Shown here: positions 45,825 through 54,387 of the stretch, piece after piece
How positions within the stretch are numbered: the first letter of the stretch is position 1
Layout of the letters: each line of letters begins with the position of its first letter
Source: Streptococcus hillyeri
GTDB lineage: Bacteria; Bacillota; Bacilli; Lactobacillales; Streptococcaceae
DNA length: 64,000 nucleotides
Reading direction: 5' to 3'
NCBI RefSeq assembly: GCF_003686955.1
Contig: NZ_RCVM01000003.1
Coordinates: forward strand, 1-64,000
The notes under the pieces: generated by a model
What the model saw: only the letters and a program-made list of their open reading frames with translations
Databases searched by the model: none
Told to the model about the DNA's origin: nothing
Translations under genes and position numbers: made by a program

Positions 45825-46523
45825 ATGTCTTTGGAAATAGCAGAGCGCTTAAAACAATTACGATTAAAAGCTGGATTTGAACAGGCAGAATTAGCAAGCC
45901 AGTTAGGATATAAATCAGATAGTACCATTTCCAAATGGGAATCTGGCAAAACCCTTCCTACAGGACGACGTCTAAGCCGATTAGCAGAGCTTTTAAATAC
46001 AAGCACCGATTACATTCTTTATGGGCAAGAAAATCAATCCCCTCAATTAAATACTATTTTTTCTCAATTAGAAAAGGACCGCAAAGAAAAGGTCATAGAC
46101 TTTGCTCAGTCAGAACTAGACGAACAAATTCGCCTTTCTAAACCACGTTTTGAATACAAGGTTTATGAAAAATTGTCAGCTGGTGGGGGCTTTTCTTATT
46201 ATAACGATGGGAACTATGATAGCGTGTTTTACGAAGAAGAACTGGACCACGACTTCGCCTCTTGGATTTTTGGTGATAGCATGAATCCTGTCTATCTCAA
46301 TGGCGAAGTAGCTCTTATCAAACAAACTGGTTTTGATTACGATGGTGCTGTCTATGCTGTAGACTGGGATGGACAAACCTATATCAAAAAGGTGTACCGA
46401 GAAGAAGACGGCCTCCGCTTAGTATCCCTAAACCCTAAATACAAGGACAAATTTGCTCCCTATGATGAAGATCCTCGTATCATCGGAATCATCGTCGGCC
46501 ATTTTATGCCAATGGAAGTCTAA
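45825..46523 (+). CDS. LexA-like XRE repressor with S24 self-cleavage domain
   Basis: A 232-residue repressor of the HdiR/CI type: N-terminal HTH (about 5-60; QAELASQLGYKSDSTISKWE) and C-terminal S24 peptidase domain. The cleavage site is in SAGGGFSY, the nucleophile serine in GDSMNPV and the lysine in YIKKV, so DNA-damage-induced self-cleavage is expected. In Lactococcus, HdiR controls a umuC operon; no target is adjacent here. Three ATGs stand in tandem (45819, 45822, 45825); the third has the best spacing from AAGGAG. Confidence 0.88.
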   Translation: MSLEIAERLKQLRLKAGFEQAELASQLGYKSDSTISKWESGKTLPTGRRLSRLAELLNTSTDYILYGQENQSPQLNTIFSQLEKDRKEKVIDFAQSELDEQIRLSKPRFEYKVYEKLSAGGGFSYYNDGNYDSVFYEEELDHDFASWIFGDSMNPVYLNGEVALIKQTGFDYDGAVYAVDWDGQTYIKKVYREEDGLRLVSLNPKYKDKFAPYDEDPRIIGIIVGHFMPMEV

Positions 46524-46574
46524 CAGGGGGTCTTGAACTATGTCATAACATCTCATTCCACTTGTCATAAACTC

Positions 46575-46613
46575 AAAAAGCTTAGAAATACATACTGTAC
46601 TTCTAAGCTTTTT
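46575..46613. terminator. Bidirectional terminator between repressor and engB
   Basis: AAAAAGCTTAGAA (46575-46587) pairs with TTCTAAGCTTTTT (46601-46613), a perfect 13-bp stem with runs on both sides, between convergent genes. Confidence 0.92.
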
Positions 46614-46614
46614 C

Positions 46615-47211
46615 TTATAAACAATCTAGGATTGTATCCCAGGCTTCATCATAGCCCTGACGTGTTTCTGATGAGAAGATAATGAAGTTATCATTCTTAT
46701 CAAAATTTAATTTTTTCTTGATGATTGATTCGTGTTTATTCCACTTTCCACGTGGAATTTTGTCTGCTTTAGTCGCAACCACAATAACAGGAATCTCATA
46801 GTATTTCAGAAATTCATACATTTGCACATCGTCAGCTGACGGTTCATGTCTCATGTCAACCAGACTGACAACCGCTCGCAAGTTATCTCGACTAGTCAGA
46901 TATTCTTCAATCATCTTGCCCCATTTGGCACGTTCTGTTTTAGAAACTTTGGCATAGCCATAACCAGGAACGTCAACAAAGCGAAGCTTGTCATCAATGT
47001 TAAAGAAGTTGAGTAATTGCGTTTTACCCGGTTTACTTGATGTTCTCGCTAGATTTTTCCTGCCTAAAAGACAATTGATAAAACTCGATTTTCCAACATT
47101 TGAGCGACCTGCCAAGGCAACCTCAGGGAGATCATCTTGTGGGTAATGCGATTTGTTGGCAGCACTCAAGAGAATTGAAGCGTTGTGGGCATTTAAAACC
47201 TGTTCTTCCAT
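46615..47211 (-). CDS. engB: Ribosome biogenesis GTPase (YihA/YsxC)
   Basis: Essential GTPase for 50S subunit maturation, 198 residues. G1 is [10 protein letters not shown]2 is around KPGKTQ, G3 is DVPGYG, G4 is TKAD and G5 is SSET. AAGGAGG precedes the ATG, 9 nt after the clpX stop. In streptococci it normally follows clpX; with clpX interrupted, it depends on transcription through the damaged gene. Confidence 0.95.
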   Translation of the reverse strand: MEEQVLNAHNASILLSAANKSHYPQDDLPEVALAGRSNVGKSSFINCLLGRKNLARTSSKPGKTQLLNFFNIDDKLRFVDVPGYGYAKVSKTERAKWGKMIEEYLTSRDNLRAVVSLVDMRHEPSADDVQMYEFLKYYEIPVIVVATKADKIPRGKWNKHESIIKKKLNFDKNDNFIIFSSETRQGYDEAWDTILDCL

Positions 47212-47220
47212 GATTCCTCC

Positions 47221-48450
47221 TTATGCTGTTTCTAAAATCGGTTCTGCCTTGCCTTCGACAGCTTCCTTCGTAATACGCACACCTGTCACATCTTCATGGC
47301 TTGGAATTTCAAACATGATATCTAGCATGGTCTCTTCAATAATAGAACGGAGACCACGTGCTCCTGTCTTACGTTCAATAGCTTTCGCAGCAATTGTTTG
47401 TAAGGCTTCTTCATCAAATTACAATTCAACACCATCATAAGAAAGTAGCGTTTTATATTGTTTTACCAAGGCATTTTTAGGCTCAGTCAAAATTTTAACC
47501 AAATCATCGACAGTTAATTGTTCCAAAGCTGCTACTACTGGTAAACGTCCAATGAACTCTGGAATCAAACCAAATTTTTGGATGTCCTCTGAGATGATTT
47601 CCTGCATGTAAGAAGCATCATCGGCAATTTTTTTATTATTTTGTCCAAAACCGATGATTTTCTCGCCCATACGTTGCTTGACAATGTCTTCAATACCATC
47701 AAAAGCACCACCAACGATGAACAAGATGTTTTTCGTATCAATTTGAATCATCTCTTGGTTTGGATGTTTACGTCCGCCTTGAGGTGGTACGCTAGCTACG
47801 GTACCCTCGATAATTTTTAGAAGGGCTTGTTGCACGCCTTCACCAGAAACATCTCGAGTGATAGAGACATTTTCACCTTTTTTGGCAATTTTATCAATCT
47901 CATCTACGTAGATAATCCCACGCTCTGCACGTTCAATATTATAGTCAGCAGCTTGGATGAGTTTGAGTAGAATATTTTCAACATCCTCACCCACATAACC
48001 TGCTTCAGTCAAAGAAGTGGCATCGGCAATGGCAAATGGTACATTGAGACTTTTAGCCAATGTTTGAGCTAAAAAGGTCTTTCCAGAACCTGTTGGGCCA
48101 ATCATAAGGATATTTGATTTTTGCAAATCAACATCGTCATCGTTACGGCTTTCTGTGAAACTGACACGCTTATAATGATTGTAAACCGCCACAGCAAGGG
48201 CACGCTTAGCCCTGTCTTGTCCGACCACGTATTGATTTAAAATTTCTAATAGTTCTTTTGGTTTTGGCACTTCTGACAAATCAGCCAAGACTTCTTCTGC
48301 TAATTCTTCTCGAATAATTTCTTGAGACAGTTCGACACATTCGTTACAGATAAAAACGCCATTCCCAGCGATAATTTTACGAACTTCTTCTTGATTTTTT
48401 CCACAGAAAGAACAATAAACTTTGTGATCCATTTTTCTGTTTGAGGCCAT
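47221..48450 (-). pseudogene. clpX: clpX interrupted by an in-frame stop codon
   Basis: ATPase and substrate adaptor of the ClpXP protease. The frame from ATG 48450 gives the zinc domain (CSFCGKNQ ... CNEC), Walker [18 protein letters not shown] and so on, but ends at TAA (47421-47419) after GVEL at codon 344. The same frame continues past the stop with perfect ClpX sequence ([10 protein letters not shown] ... [12 protein letters not shown]) to a second TAA at 47221; family members have Glu at the stop position. One change, GAA to TAA, explains it. The product would lose about 65 residues including the sensor-2 arginine. The ribosome site of engB follows at once. Confidence 0.92.
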
Positions 48451-48470
48451 TTTCTCCACTTTCTAATGAT

Positions 48471-48641
48471 TTAAAATAGATTGCCATAAAAGGCTTGAAT
48501 CGTCGCTACAAGGTTGCTAATCGCATTAAGCAGGAAAAAGATTGCTAACCCATAGCGCTTTTTTTTTAATGCTGGTCCAACAGCAAGTACGCAAATCGCG
48601 CAGAGGCAAACCGTAAAAACACCAAAAAGACTGCGTTGCAC
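48471..48641 (-). CDS. Small membrane protein between dfrA and clpX
   Basis: A 56-residue ORF starting at GTG with GGAGG 7 nt upstream. The GTG overlaps the dfrA stop (TAGTG), so translation is coupled. It encodes two hydrophobic helices (GVFTVCLCAICVLAVGPAL and GLAIFFLLNAISNLVATIQA) around a KKKR turn. A small ORF occupies the same slot in other streptococci as a conserved hypothetical. The function is unknown. It stops 21 nt before the clpX start. Confidence 0.8.
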   Translation of the reverse strand: MQRSLFGVFTVCLCAICVLAVGPALKKKRYGLAIFFLLNAISNLVATIQAFYGNLF

Positions 48642-49153
48642 TAGTTTTCCTCCTTTTTATCAAAAATCGAGATGGTAAAAGCATAAGGATTTTTATCATC
48701 TCTTTGAATCGTTTGTTCTGAGACCTGAGTCATGTGATCATCAGCCAAGGTTGGAAAATAAGTATCTCCCTCAAGTTCTGCATGAATTGTCGTCTTAATC
48801 AGACGATCGTAGTGACCTTCGAAGGCTTTATAAATCACAGAACCTCCAGCAATATAGAGATCTTTTTCTTGTTGGTCAAACCAAGCTAGTGCTTCTTCAA
48901 CCGTATGAACGACTGTCACACCTTCAGCACTATAAGTCATATCACGTGTTAAAACAAGCGTCTCACGTCCCGGTAACGTACGGCGTTTCATACCGTCAAA
49001 AGTCACACGTCCCATCAAAAGCGCCTGTCCCATTGTCGTGTCTTTAAAATGTTTTAATTCTGCTGGCAAATGCCAAGGCATGGTTTGATTTTTTCCAATA
49101 ATCCCATTTTCAGTCTGTGCCCAAATCGCAATAATTTTTTTATCTCTTGTCAT
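48641..49153 (-). CDS. dfrA: Dihydrofolate reductase
   Basis: Reduces dihydrofolate with NADPH, regenerating folate after ThyA. It has 170 residues. The N-terminal IIAIWAQTENGIIGKNQTMPWHLP holds the substrate loop, LLMGRVTFDGM and LYIAGGSVIYKAF the NADPH site. It is the chromosomal housekeeping enzyme; I saw nothing that points to an acquired trimethoprim-resistance type. It follows thyA by 118 nt. Confidence 0.94.
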   Translation of the reverse strand: MTRDKKIIAIWAQTENGIIGKNQTMPWHLPAELKHFKDTTMGQALLMGRVTFDGMKRRTLPGRETLVLTRDMTYSAEGVTVVHTVEEALAWFDQQEKDLYIAGGSVIYKAFEGHYDRLIKTTIHAELEGDTYFPTLADDHMTQVSEQTIQRDDKNPYAFTISIFDKKEEN

Positions 49154-49271
49154 AACTCTAGTTTACCAAAAATGTGTCAAAATTGCTTGATTTTAACCAA
49201 TTCTTTCCGCAATTCTTAACAGCGGTTCAAGTGATTAAGCTTAAATCCTTATTAAGAATTAGCTATTGTCA

Positions 49272-50132
49272 TTAGATGGCTAAGTCAAATTTTAGTTGGG
49301 GTTTGACAGGCTCATAGTCAACCAATTCAAAATCTTCTGCTCTGATATCAAAAAAATTGGTGCCATCTGGGACATTAAGCACTAAACGCGGTTTCTTATC
49401 AGATGGTGTGCGACGCAACAATTCTTCTGCCTGCTCAAACTGATTATCGTAGATGTGCAAGTTATTGATGAAGTAGAAGAATTTTCCGACTTCCCACCCA
49501 AAATGTTTTGCAATCATCATTTGCAGGGCCACATACTGCATAGCGTTAATATGATGAGCTACCAACATGTCGTTTGAACGTTGTGTTAGCGTTGCATCCA
49601 GATAAATCTTACCTTCAACACGGCGGACATCAAACATGGTTTGGAAGGCACATGGTAGAAGCCCTGCTGTTTCTTCAAACGCCTCGTAGTCCCAAAGTGA
49701 AATCACATTGCGACGATTCCAAGGATTTTCTTCTAACTGCTTCAAGATTTTAGCAATGATATCGTGTTTTTTGACCACAGCTCCGTAACGTTGACCGATT
49801 GAACGTTGGTCCCCATTGTTAGCAGAAACGCCAGCCACTTCCCAGTCATTCCAATAATGAACATTATATTTATCTTCTAGCACATCAAGGCTATTAGACT
49901 GGTCCTGATAAATCCAGAGCATTTCTTTGATAGCAGCCTTAATCGCAATTGGTCGAAGGGTCGTAATAGGAAATTCACCTTTGCTCAAGTCATATTCAGC
50001 AAATGCACCTGTGACGTATTTAGAATTGGCAACGGTCCCATCTTTATACTTCGGTCTTGCCTGCTCAGACCACACACCTTCTTCTAAAATTTTTCTGATA
50101 TTTTCTTTGAAAATAGCATCCGCTTTTGTCAT
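49272..50132 (-). CDS. thyA: Thymidylate synthase
   Basis: Methylates dUMP to dTMP using methylene-tetrahydrofolate. It has 286 residues. The nucleophile cysteine is in [10 protein letters not shown], and [17 protein letters not shown] is the dUMP/folate site. It forms a functional pair with dfrA downstream. An AAAGGAT site precedes the ATG. No anomaly is seen. Confidence 0.95.
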   Translation of the reverse strand: MTKADAIFKENIRKILEEGVWSEQARPKYKDGTVANSKYVTGAFAEYDLSKGEFPITTLRPIAIKAAIKEMLWIYQDQSNSLDVLEDKYNVHYWNDWEVAGVSANNGDQRSIGQRYGAVVKKHDIIAKILKQLEENPWNRRNVISLWDYEAFEETAGLLPCAFQTMFDVRRVEGKIYLDATLTQRSNDMLVAHHINAMQYVALQMMIAKHFGWEVGKFFYFINNLHIYDNQFEQAEELLRRTPSDKKPRLVLNVPDGTNFFDIRAEDFELVDYEPVKPQLKFDLAI

Positions 50133-50611
50133 TTTACGATCCTTTCTTATACTGAAATCACTTCTCTATTTAAAACGAGGTGTTACCTTCACACCTCATC
50201 AGAATGAGTAGCCATAGATAATAACCACAAAAATCTTTTACATCACATCATCCCCATAGTCGCTCTGCTATTTTACCTAAAATCGTCCTAAAAATCCAAC
50301 GAAAAAATTGGTCCTAAGTCCTAGGGCATTTTGAAAAATTTATGATAAAATGGTCAATGGAAATCATTACTAAAAAACGCTATCTAAGTGACTTCGTGTC
50401 TTTTAGATAGTCATAACATTACATTAGAATCAGAAACTATGCTGATGAGCACTGCGTTTCAAGACCTCACTTTTTCGAGGTATCTCACTTGCTCAACTCC
50501 ACCGTCATAACTACTGACAACAAGAAAGTTGGACATTGCTCCCACTCTCTGTTATTGCTAACGCCAGTGACTTTGACATGACTATAGTTTCAATCCTTTG
50601 GAGAAATAGAA
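50133..50611. other. Intergenic region between thyA and mvaS
   Basis: There is no gene in 479 nt between divergent thyA and mvaS. CTATCTAA (50380-50387) pairs with TTAGATAG (50403-50410) around a GTGACTTCGTG loop. A plausible extended -10 (TGATAAAAT) lies near 50343-50351. Fragments such as AAAGTTGGACATTGCTCCCACTCTCTGTTA (around 50524-50553) recall eroded ends of the window's GTGGGA repeat modules. Confidence 0.5.
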
Positions 50612-51784
50612 ATGAGTATTGGAATTGATAAAATTGGGTTTGCCACCTCAAAATATGTCCTCAATATGAGCGACTTAGCAGAGGCACGTGGGGCTGAACC
50701 TGAAAAATTTTCGATAGGGCTTATGTTAGACGCCCTAAGCATTACACCGATTTCAGAAGATATCGTTACTTTGGCGACGTCAGCAGCTCAAGAAATCTTG
50801 ACTGAACAAGATAAATTAGATATCGACATGGTTATCGTCGCTACCGAGTCAGGTATTGACCAATCAAAAGCCGCTAGTGTCTATGTGCATAGTCTCTTAG
50901 GTATTCAACCTTTCGCGCGTTCTTTTGAGATGAAAGAAGCCTGCTATGCGGCAACGGCTGCGCTTAATTACGCTAAACTTCATGTGGCTACAAAACCCGA
51001 CAGCAAGGTTTTAGTCATTGCGTCAGATATTGCCAAATACGGAATTGGTTCTGCTGGAGAATCTACTCAAGGAGCAGGAGCTGTTGCCATGCTCGTCAGT
51101 TCAAATCCCCGTATTCTCAGTTTTAACGATGACAACGTGGCACAAACGCGTGATGTCATGGATTTTTGGCGACCAAACTATTCGACAACGCCTTTTGTCA
51201 ATGGTATCTATTCAACGAAACAATATCTTGACAGTTTAAAAACAACCTGGACTGAATATCAAAAGCGCAACGATACCGATTTGAAAGAGTTCGCAGCTGT
51301 CTGCTTACATCTGCCGTTTCCAAAATTAGCTCTTAAAGGGCTGAATAAATTAATGACCAAAGAGTTACCAGAAGAAAACAAAGCGCAGCTATTAGCTAAC
51401 TTTGAACGTTCCATCGTTTACAGCCGAAAGGTCGGAAATATCTACACAGGTTCCCTTTATCTAGGACTTCTGTCACTCCTTGAAAACAGCGAAACCCTCA
51501 AGGCAGGAGACAAAATTGGTCTGTTCTCTTATGGCTCAGGAGCTGTTTCAGAAATGTTTTCAGCCACTCTTGTTGACGGTTACCGAAAGATGCTTAACCC
51601 CTCTCGGCTTTCTGAATTAGATGAGCGCCAACCACTTTCTGTGGCAGACTACGAGAAACTCTTCTATGAAGAAGCTCTTTTAGATGAGAATGGCACAAAT
51701 ACTTTTGCAAACTACAAAACTGGAAACTTCCGCCTCACAGGCATCGAGCAACACCAACGGATTTATACAAAAAATGACAATTAA
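50612..51784 (+). CDS. mvaS: Hydroxymethylglutaryl-CoA synthase
   Basis: Second enzyme of the mevalonate route to isopentenyl diphosphate, used by streptococci instead of the MEP pathway. It has 390 residues. The nucleophile is C111 in KEACYAATAAL; VYHSL-type YVHSLLG and SYGSGAVSEMFS are other hallmarks. GGAG precedes the ATG. It overlaps mvaA by 11 nt. Confidence 0.95.
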   Translation: MSIGIDKIGFATSKYVLNMSDLAEARGAEPEKFSIGLMLDALSITPISEDIVTLATSAAQEILTEQDKLDIDMVIVATESGIDQSKAASVYVHSLLGIQPFARSFEMKEACYAATAALNYAKLHVATKPDSKVLVIASDIAKYGIGSAGESTQGAGAVAMLVSSNPRILSFNDDNVAQTRDVMDFWRPNYSTTPFVNGIYSTKQYLDSLKTTWTEYQKRNDTDLKEFAAVCLHLPFPKLALKGLNKLMTKELPEENKAQLLANFERSIVYSRKVGNIYTGSLYLGLLSLLENSETLKAGDKIGLFSYGSGAVSEMFSATLVDGYRKMLNPSRLSELDERQPLSVADYEKLFYEEALLDENGTNTFANYKTGNFRLTGIEQHQRIYTKNDN

Positions 51785-53045
51785 CTGGACTGGATTTTCC
51801 AAAAAAACACCCTCAGAACGACAAACGCTCCTTTCAGAACTCTTATCAGATGATAAGCAGGAGCTATTAACTAGCAATCAACAGTTATCTATTGAAACTG
51901 CCAATCAAATGGCAGAGCACGTCTTAGGGACTTTCTCATTACCTTTTTCTGTTGCCCCTGATTTCTTGATTGATGGTAAAACTTACCATATCCCCATGGT
52001 AACTGAGGAACCCTCAGTTGTCGCTGCTGCTAGCTTCGCTGCTAAGCTCATCAAACGCTCAGGTGGTTTTACGACAACAATTCACAATCGGCTGATGATT
52101 GGTCAGGTCGCCCTCTATGATATTAAGGATAAAAAAATAGCAGAGCAGGCAATTTTGTCTCATAAAGCGCAGCTTTTATCCCAAGCTGACCAAGCCCACC
52201 CCTCTATCGTTAAACGTGGTGGCGGAGCCCGCGACATCTGGACAGAAGAAAAAGGAGACTTTCTCATTCTTTATTTGTCGGTTGATACGCAAGAAGCCAT
52301 GGGAGCTAATATGCTCAATACCATGTTAGAAGCTCTCGTCCCTACTTTAGAAGAATTGACTGATGGACAAAGTCTAATGGCGATTTTGTCCAACTACGCC
52401 ACAGAAAGTCTCGTCACTGCCGAATGTCGTGTTGATTTGCGATTTTTAAGCAGAGATAAGGCAGAAGCTCAGCAATTAGCCCAAAAAATGGAACTGGCAA
52501 GTCAGCTAGCTCAAGTGGATCCTTATCGTGCCGCTACCCATAATAAAGGGATTTTCAACGGTATTGATGCCATCGTTTTAGCAACTGGAAATGACTGGAG
52601 AGCCATAGAGGCAGCTGGACATTCCTTTGCTAATCAAAGCGGAAATTATCGTGGCTTATCAACCTGGCATTATGACAAGGAAGCTCAACAAGTGGCTGGT
52701 AAATTAACGATGCCAATGCCAATCGCTACCAAGGGAGGCTCCATCGGACTAAATCCGACCGTCCAAGTCGCTCACGACCTTCTCGGTAATCCTACCGCAA
52801 AAGAACTGGCAAGCATTATCGTCTCAGTTGGTTTGGCGCAAAACTTTGCTGCCTTAAAAGCATTGATAGGAACTGGTATTCAGGCAGGGCATATGAAACT
52901 TCAAGCCAAGTCTCTACTACTCCTAGCTGGCGCAACCGAATCAGAAGTCACTGCACTTCTTCCAAAATTACTCCAAGAAAAACACCGTAATCAGGAAACC
53001 GCACAAGAACTTTTAATGGCTTTAAGAAACAACAAAAATGAGTAG
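51774..53045 (+). CDS. mvaA: Hydroxymethylglutaryl-CoA reductase (class II)
   Basis: Reduces HMG-CoA to mevalonate. It has 423 residues from ATG 51774, inside the end of mvaS. Class II features: the catalytic Glu in TEEPSVVAAAS, the central GNDWRAIEAAGHSFA aspartate region and the late histidine in QAGHMKLQAKS. It overlaps mvaS, so the two are co-translated. A frame open from 51684 in front of this ATG is only read-back into mvaS. Confidence 0.95.
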   Translation: MTINWTGFSKKTPSERQTLLSELLSDDKQELLTSNQQLSIETANQMAEHVLGTFSLPFSVAPDFLIDGKTYHIPMVTEEPSVVAAASFAAKLIKRSGGFTTTIHNRLMIGQVALYDIKDKKIAEQAILSHKAQLLSQADQAHPSIVKRGGGARDIWTEEKGDFLILYLSVDTQEAMGANMLNTMLEALVPTLEELTDGQSLMAILSNYATESLVTAECRVDLRFLSRDKAEAQQLAQKMELASQLAQVDPYRAATHNKGIFNGIDAIVLATGNDWRAIEAAGHSFANQSGNYRGLSTWHYDKEAQQVAGKLTMPMPIATKGGSIGLNPTVQVAHDLLGNPTAKELASIIVSVGLAQNFAALKALIGTGIQAGHMKLQAKSLLLLAGATESEVTALLPKLLQEKHRNQETAQELLMALRNNKNE

Positions 53046-53102
53046 GCAAATCTTACTCATTTTTATTATTTCTTCTAAAATTTGTATCATTTATAATTGA
53101 CA

Positions 53103-53148
53103 TGTCACATATATTGTACTATACTTATGGTGTAATATATATGTGACA
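53103..53148. promoter_or_regulatory. Inverted-repeat operator around the HTH operon promoter
   Basis: TGTCACATATATT (53103-53115) and AATATATATGTGACA (53134-53148) are near-perfect inverted copies centred on a possible promoter (TTGTAC at 53114, a 16-17-nt spacer and an AT-rich -10 near 53136-53142). Binding of a dimer to both would shut the promoter. The small Cro/CI protein encoded next is the likely ligand. Confidence 0.75.
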
Positions 53149-53176
53149 CTATCTTATCCATGAAAGAGAGGACCTC

Positions 53177-53386
53177 ATGAACCGTGTAAAACACTATCGG
53201 ACGCTGGCTGGCTTATCCCAATTAGCACTCGCTAAAGAAGTTGGGGTCGCTAGACAGACTATAAACCTCATTGAAAACGACAAGTATAATCCCTCTCTAG
53301 ACCTCTGCATTAAGCTAGCAGAAACACTAGAAACTGACCTCAATACACTATTTTGGAAAGTAACAACAAAAGGAGACAATCTATGA
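53177..53386 (+). CDS. Small Cro/CI-family HTH regulator
   Basis: A 69-residue protein made almost entirely of an HTH_3 domain (LAGLSQLALAKEVGVARQTI, NPSLDLCIKLAETLETDLN), like YgzD/PhrT-type regulators found with membrane proteins. GAGAGGA precedes the ATG. It is first in a three-gene operon behind the inverted-repeat operator; the next gene overlaps it as ATGA. Autoregulation is likely. Confidence 0.88.
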   Translation: MNRVKHYRTLAGLSQLALAKEVGVARQTINLIENDKYNPSLDLCIKLAETLETDLNTLFWKVTTKGDNL

Positions 53387-53730
53387 AACCCTTGCAAAAA
53401 TTTAGCGGACTTACTATTTATATTATTTTAACCCTTATCTCACTTCTTTACACTGGCCTACTATTTCTATTAGATTCGCCATATGGTATCTTTGATCTTT
53501 CACTAGTCATTATCCTAGCATTTATTTCCTATATCTCTTTTCAAAAAATTGATTGGCGACAATCTCCTAGGATAGAAGTAATTCTTTGTATTTTGGGAAT
53601 TCTCTCCTATAGCTTTCCACCTCTATTTTCTTTAATACTATTTGAAAACACTCCCTTATTCAGTGGTATTGGTCTCATTTTTCCCTATATCTTATCTGGA
53701 TATATTTATATCAAAGCATTTCATTATTAG
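53383..53730 (+). CDS. Four-helix membrane protein, unrecognised
   Basis: A 115-residue protein with about four membrane segments (near 8-28, 34-52, 62-85 and 90-112) and a short basic N-terminus. ATG 53383 overlaps the regulator stop and has GGAG upstream. I do not recognise the family. Between an HTH regulator and a DUF3278 protein it is probably part of a small membrane stress or signalling unit. Confidence 0.75.
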   Translation: MKPLQKFSGLTIYIILTLISLLYTGLLFLLDSPYGIFDLSLVIILAFISYISFQKIDWRQSPRIEVILCILGILSYSFPPLFSLILFENTPLFSGIGLIFPYILSGYIYIKAFHY

Positions 53731-53742
53731 AAAGGTAAAATC

Positions 53743-54267
53743 ATGAAAGAATCTTTATCTACCAAACTCATCAAACATTTTTTTGGCATCGCAGGAGAAT
53801 TAGATGAACACCGAAAACAAGTGATTGGCAATATCAGCAGTAAAATCGCTGTTCTATCCTTCTATTTTATCATGATTCAGACGGTCATACTGCTTATCTC
53901 TCTCGTTCCTGATAAACCTAATACAACTCCTGTCGCTATAGGTATCCTGATCATTGATTTTCTCTATATCATGGGGATTTCTTTTTATCTCATGTATAAG
54001 GTAGAAGATGCTCAGATTACTGACCTCGATGTCGAAGAAGACCGTTATGAACTTACTTTAAAACAAGCAAAACGTTCTGCTCTCAGAAAAGGTATCCTAA
54101 TGACCATTGGTTTTCCATTTTTAATGTCTCTATTTAATATTGCCAAACCAGATTTTAACTTTATTGCTGACTTTTTTAGTATTAAAAGCCTTATTTCGGG
54201 ACTAGTATACGGTATTCCTATGTGGTTGTTTATCCGTGCTATGATGATTTCTCGCATTAAAAAATAA
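53743..54267 (+). CDS. DUF3278 family membrane protein
   Basis: A 174-residue protein with a charged N-terminus (FFGIAGELDEHRKQ), paired membrane helices near 30-55 and 65-85, a charged middle (EDRYELTLKQAKRSALRKG) and a second helical pair near the end. This fits the DUF3278 family, usually found after small Cro/CI regulators. The function is unknown. It is 12 nt downstream of the membrane protein and last in the operon. Confidence 0.8.
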   Translation: MKESLSTKLIKHFFGIAGELDEHRKQVIGNISSKIAVLSFYFIMIQTVILLISLVPDKPNTTPVAIGILIIDFLYIMGISFYLMYKVEDAQITDLDVEEDRYELTLKQAKRSALRKGILMTIGFPFLMSLFNIAKPDFNFIADFFSIKSLISGLVYGIPMWLFIRAMMISRIKK

Positions 54268-54349
54268 TTTGACTACCAACAGTCTATTCAACCTATCGAC
54301 TTCACTCTAGGCTAATATTACATATTTAAGCTTAACGATTAAAATTTTA

Positions 54350-54387
54350 AAAAAAGAGTAAAAGTTCAATATTGCTTCTACTCTTTT
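54350..54387. terminator. Bidirectional terminator
   Basis: AAAAGAGTA (54352-54360) pairs with TACTCTTTT (54379-54387), with A/T runs on both sides, between the convergent DUF3278 and DUF2974 genes. It overlaps the DUF2974 stop. Confidence 0.8.

Noticed and set aside
47153-47440. A 95-residue plus-strand ORF opposite the 3' end of clpX
   Set aside because: It is the antisense of ClpX and engB coding sequence; the minus strand reads as genuine ClpX throughout, apart from one stop codon.
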